Assembly (NCBI GenBank): GCA_030407315.1
Contig: JALQPE010002281.1
Coordinates: forward strand, 1-46,682
DNA from: Asparagopsis taxiformis
Lineage: Eukaryota; Rhodophyta; Florideophyceae; Bonnemaisoniales; Bonnemaisoniaceae
DNA: 46,682 bases
Direction of reading: 5' to 3'
The notes beneath the pieces were generated by a model. It was not told the origin of the DNA, ran no database searches, and was given only the letters and a program-made list of their open reading frames with translations. Both the position numbers and the translations under genes were made by a program. Of the stretch, positions 43,452 to 46,682 are shown one piece after another (position 1 is the stretch's first letter; the number at the start of each line of letters is the position of its first letter).

Positions 43452-43664
43452 ATGATGGCAGCCGAATCAAAAGAAATTGAAGAAGATTGTCTAGAAACAT
43501 TTATGGATGCTGTAGACGCGCGAACAGTACGCCAGCAGCTTCTTCACAGCACCATTTCAAATGGTTTCATGTCCTTTGCCAGGGAGCGGTATCGTGACCC
43601 GTACTCTATCGAACTTACGTACAATTGTGCCTGCGTGATATTTATCTCGATTGACATGATATAA
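43452..43664 (+). pseudogene. 5' fragment of a possible VMA22/CCDC115-like gene
   Basis: Seventy codons from ATG 43452 (a second ATG follows at once). The acidic helical start and FMSFARERYRD resemble the LARARY-type motif in V-ATPase assembly factors of the VMA22/CCDC115 group. The resemblance covers about 20 residues only. Homology would be lost after about residue 55 and the downstream sequence turns into the 117-bp array, so the gene is either truncated or continues after an intron I cannot identify. Divergent from the ALG12-like pseudogene with 249 bp between starts. Confidence 0.3.
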
Positions 43665-43784
43665 CTGACGACCAAGCTGTAACTTGCTAAACACAGGCCT
43701 AAGTCATCGCGTGCATGACCATCGCAAGGATGTTAAATCTACGTCAGTCTAGTCTCGAATATTAGTATTATACTAGTATATATA

Positions 43785-44770
43785 CTAGACTACACCTAAA
43801 AAAGGTCCAGCACAGCCATGGGCCCAGCTTGTGGAGTCAGACTGCAACCACTGGCTGTGTTGCACCTGGCTTTTGTCTGGCAAAAATAATACCCGGTATT
43901 ATTTTGGGTATGCCAAGTACAGGTGCAGTACTGTCATTGGCCAGAGGCCGCCAGCCGTCCGGCAGCCACTGGCAGTGCTGCACCTGTCATTTGGTATGGC
44001 AAAATATACCCGGTATTATTTGGGTATGCCAAGTACAGGTGGCAGCACTGCCATTGGCTACAGGCGGCCGGCAGCCTGTAGCCAATGGCAGTGCTGCACC
44101 TGGCTTTTGTATGGCAAAATAATACCCGGTATTATTTTGGGTCTGCTAAGTACAGGTGCAGTGCTGCCATTGGCTGCCGGTCGGCCGGCCGCCTGTAGCC
44201 AATGGGTGCTGCACCTGTCATTTGGTATGGAAAAATAATACCCGGTATTATTTTGGGTATGCCAAGTACAGGTGCAGTACTGCCATTGGCTGCCGGTCTG
44301 CCGGCCGCCTGTAGCCACTGGCAGTGCTGCACCTGTCATTTGATATGGCAAAATAATACCCGGTATTATTTGGGTATGCAAGTACAGGTGCAGTACTGTC
44401 ATTGGCTGCCGGTCGGCCGGCCGCCTGTAGCCAATGGCAGTGCTGCACCTGCCATTTGGTACGGAAAAATAATACCCGGTATTATTTGGGTATGCCAAGT
44501 ACAGGGTGCAGTACTGCCATTGGCTGCCGGTCTGCCGGCCGCCTGTAGCCACTGGCAGTGCTGCACCTGTCATTTGATATGGCAAAATAATACCCGGTAT
44601 TATTTTGGGGTATGCCAAGTACAGGTGCAGTACTGTCATTGGCCAGGGGAGGCCGGCAGCCTGTAGCCAATGGCAGTGCTGCACCTGGCATTTGGTATGG
44701 CAAAATAATACCCGGTATTATTTTGGGTCAGCCAAGTACAGGTGCAGCACGACCATTGGCTACCGGTCGA
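43785..44770. repeat. 117-bp palindromic array, long copy
   Basis: Eight TACCCGGTA cores at 43890, 44007, 44123, 44239, 44357, 44473, 44591 and 44709 (period 116-118). Each unit carries the same two palindromes as the array at 39360-39690, with small differences in the GC-rich loop (GGCCGGCCGCC variants). Confidence 0.95.
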
Positions 44771-45359
44771 CTGAGCATCGGAGAAGTAAGACTCGCTGCG
44801 TGAACTCCTGGTAACCAGGTACAAGGATTTTATCAGTGCTGCAGAAAGGGTGTACTCCATGTTGTGAAGCAAGTTCACTTCCTGTCTGCGATTCTCTCCA
44901 ATATGGCCAGATCCGCCTCAGAAATTCGAGAGACGTTTTTATCTGAAGGCTACATAGGTTCTCCTCTATAGAGGAGAGCAGTTATACCCACAACCGATGA
45001 TCTTGAGGGCGAGAAAACTGTTCACGCGGTTTGATGCACTCTTAAACAAATTTTTGATACCCGGAGGTACTCTATGCAAATTTAGAGGCAGACTATATCT
45101 ACTGCGTCGCTGAACGATATTCTCTCGCTGCAGATATTATCGTAAACTCACTAATACAGAAGTAATTGAATGCATTGCAAGTCTATTTGCAGAATGTAGG
45201 TGGAAACAAGTTGAAGTCGTTTTGGCGGCCTCTTCGAATCGCTCACTCGCAAAGTTGGATAGCATGCAGTTGTAAGCGACAAGAGTAGCATTCTAGTGTT
45301 TCAATCTTCGGTTTGTGATAGTTTGCTTTATTCAAATATATTCTACGGACATTTGCGCA
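44771..45359. other. Region with fragmentary coding potential only
   Basis: Short open frames, for example one with LTNTEVIECIASLFAECRWK near 45150-45210, separated by stops. They may belong to the decayed gene that follows. No motif recognised. Confidence 0.35.
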
Positions 45360-46682
45360 ACATGGGGGAAGTGGCTCTTGCAATGGTACAGGACAGAGAT
45401 GCATTCTTGGACAGGGTCCGTCCGGAGCTAATCGATGCCATTCCAGCGTGAACTGGGATTCACACTTTAGGAATCGGCTGCATTCATTCAACTCGATCAA
45501 TGCATGATACAATCTGAACTCAAGGCACTACAAAAGGCGCGAATGTGACTTCAAACACGTGTTTGAGAGTGTACACTCTTTAGCCTTCCTGGATCTGTTT
45601 AACCTTCTGCGGCAGACGTGGTGGAATCAGGTCTTTGTTCAAAGTGCCGTGAAAATGGTACTGGGGCAACATGCAAACATTACCGTTCTGAATACTGCAG
45701 TATCCATGGTTCAGTAACCATGGTTCACCGAAGTGGAAAGGCGAATGCATTCATTGAGGGAGAATGAAATTATGAGATAATTGAGCTAGATGAAAACGGT
45801 GAGATTAATGAAAGCGAGGAACGGGAAGAAACGGGTCCGCAACATAACGAAAGTATACAGTTTCAAGGAGCAGTACACCGATTTTGCTGCTGCTGGCTTC
45901 GATTATTCCCAAGTTTGGAAGTCCAGGTGTCCCAAAATGGCATGAAGAATGGCTCGCCGACTTCAACCATTGAGAGAAGGAGCAGGTGTGCCAGGAGTGT
46001 TTTGAAGCCGAGCGTACATTATTGGCTAGAATGGACGAGTGACATGTCTTCGAAGAGAAGTACGCTCCTGGACGGAGACGAAGATACGATGCGCCTGACA
46101 TAATATGACCTACTACATCATTTCACCCTATCAACCTACCTGCGCGCAATTCGAGTTCTCCAACGGCAAAGCGGTAGCAGAAGTAGATTTTTGGAGCCAA
46201 ACGAGGAATTCTGGTTACCTGTGTGATCACTACAGAAAGCGGCAAAGGGATCTGAAGGCGAATCGGCCAAAGTGGTGATGAGTGCTGAGATAAGGCATTG
46301 TGCTGTTTGTATGGCCGAGTTTAATATGGAACAGATGCGAACTACGTTGTTTGTGTGTGGTCATGCATTTTGGTGCGACTGCACTTAATGATGATTAAGA
46401 AACATGGTTTGCGACGAGAGTACAGAGCATTGCTTGTACGAACGTGTCGTGTATTCCCTGTAGATGAAATTAGTTTACTGTTCCTGGGGACTTGGAAAAA
46501 AGGAAAGGTCATGGTAGTGGCTGCCGCGCGTCACCCGGTTCACCAAGAAGAGGAAGACATAGACGCTTTGATCTCGCCAATCGAAAAACGACAAAAGGCG
46601 GAGACGACTAGCGGTGAACGGAAGTCAATTTTTATGACAGCAAAGCTTGCGGTGCGCGGCTTTGTTGGAGCTAAAGCAAGTC
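45360..46682 (+). pseudogene. Decayed cysteine-rich / RING-type protein gene, cut by window end
   Basis: Several plus-strand open pieces in different frames. Near 45630-45710 there is a cysteine-rich piece (LCSKCRENGTGATCKHYRSE, then YCSIHG). Near 45935-46100 is VPKWHEEWLADFNH and QVCQECFEAE. Near 46150-46260 a piece with GYLCDHYRKRQRDLKANRP. From 46278 MSAEIRHCAVCMAEF then FVCGHAFWCDC looks like the first half of a RING finger, and TCRVFPVDEISLLF in another frame (about 46440-46480) like its end. Stops and frame changes separate the pieces. An E3-ligase-like origin is possible; the sequence as it stands cannot make the full domain. Confidence 0.5.

Noticed and set aside
1..46682. tRNA or rRNA genes
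   Set aside because: I saw no tRNA A/B-box pair with a plausible cloverleaf and no rRNA core sequence on reading; a tRNAscan or Infernal run would be needed to exclude them.

Overview
This is eukaryotic nuclear DNA from a repeat-rich, transposon-dominated region. The evidence is one clear GT-AG intron inside an ALG12-type gene, SET and Tudor-like chromatin domains, nuclear-localisation-type basic stretches, a Tnp2/Plavaka-like transposase, a Ty3/Gypsy pol fragment and a RING fragment. Most genes are intron-poor. I cannot name the organism; an alga (a red alga is plausible) fits the intron-poor large ORFs, but this is a guess.

Layout. 1-2110: a 35-bp palindromic tandem array plus a 1.7-kb block, repeated almost identically at 27585-29700. 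2213-6010: a frameshifted Tnp2/Plavaka-like transposase. 6125-6670: the first of eight arrays of a 39-bp palindrome (P1) alternating with a longer palindrome (P2). 7344-10605 and 12179-15823: two paralogous ParB-like/2OG-Fe(II)-oxygenase-like genes, separated and followed by palindrome arrays. 17916-21383 (-): an intact 1155-aa fusion of a ParB-like domain, a DPPF-type amino-methyltransferase and a SET domain. 21897-23258 (+): a protein with a Tudor-like N-terminus, divergent from the fusion gene. 23534-25060 (-): a 508-aa family of unknown function, convergent with the Tudor-like gene. 25580-27580: palindromic ACAGTA repeats enclosing a Gypsy-like pol fragment. 27585-33262: a second, internally deleted copy of the ParB/2OG element with its arrays and spacers. 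33290-33960: a 171-bp satellite. 34030-34510: the last P1 array. 36211-37734 (+) and about 38241-38980 (-): a second copy of the convergent 508-aa/Tudor-like pair, the latter decayed. 39360-39690 and 43785-44770: arrays of a 117-bp palindromic unit. 41295-43664: decayed host-type genes (glycosyltransferase tail, ALG12-like, start of a VMA22-like gene). 45360-46682: a decayed cysteine-rich/RING gene.

How it may work together (inference). The ParB-methyltransferase-SET protein looks like a combined DNA and histone methyl writer. The ParB-2OG proteins could oxidise or remove a mark, the Tudor-like protein could read one, and the 508-aa protein travels with it. All sit among foldback-type palindrome arrays and in more than one copy, so they look like cargo of mobile elements. 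Chemistry and mobility are not shown by the sequence.
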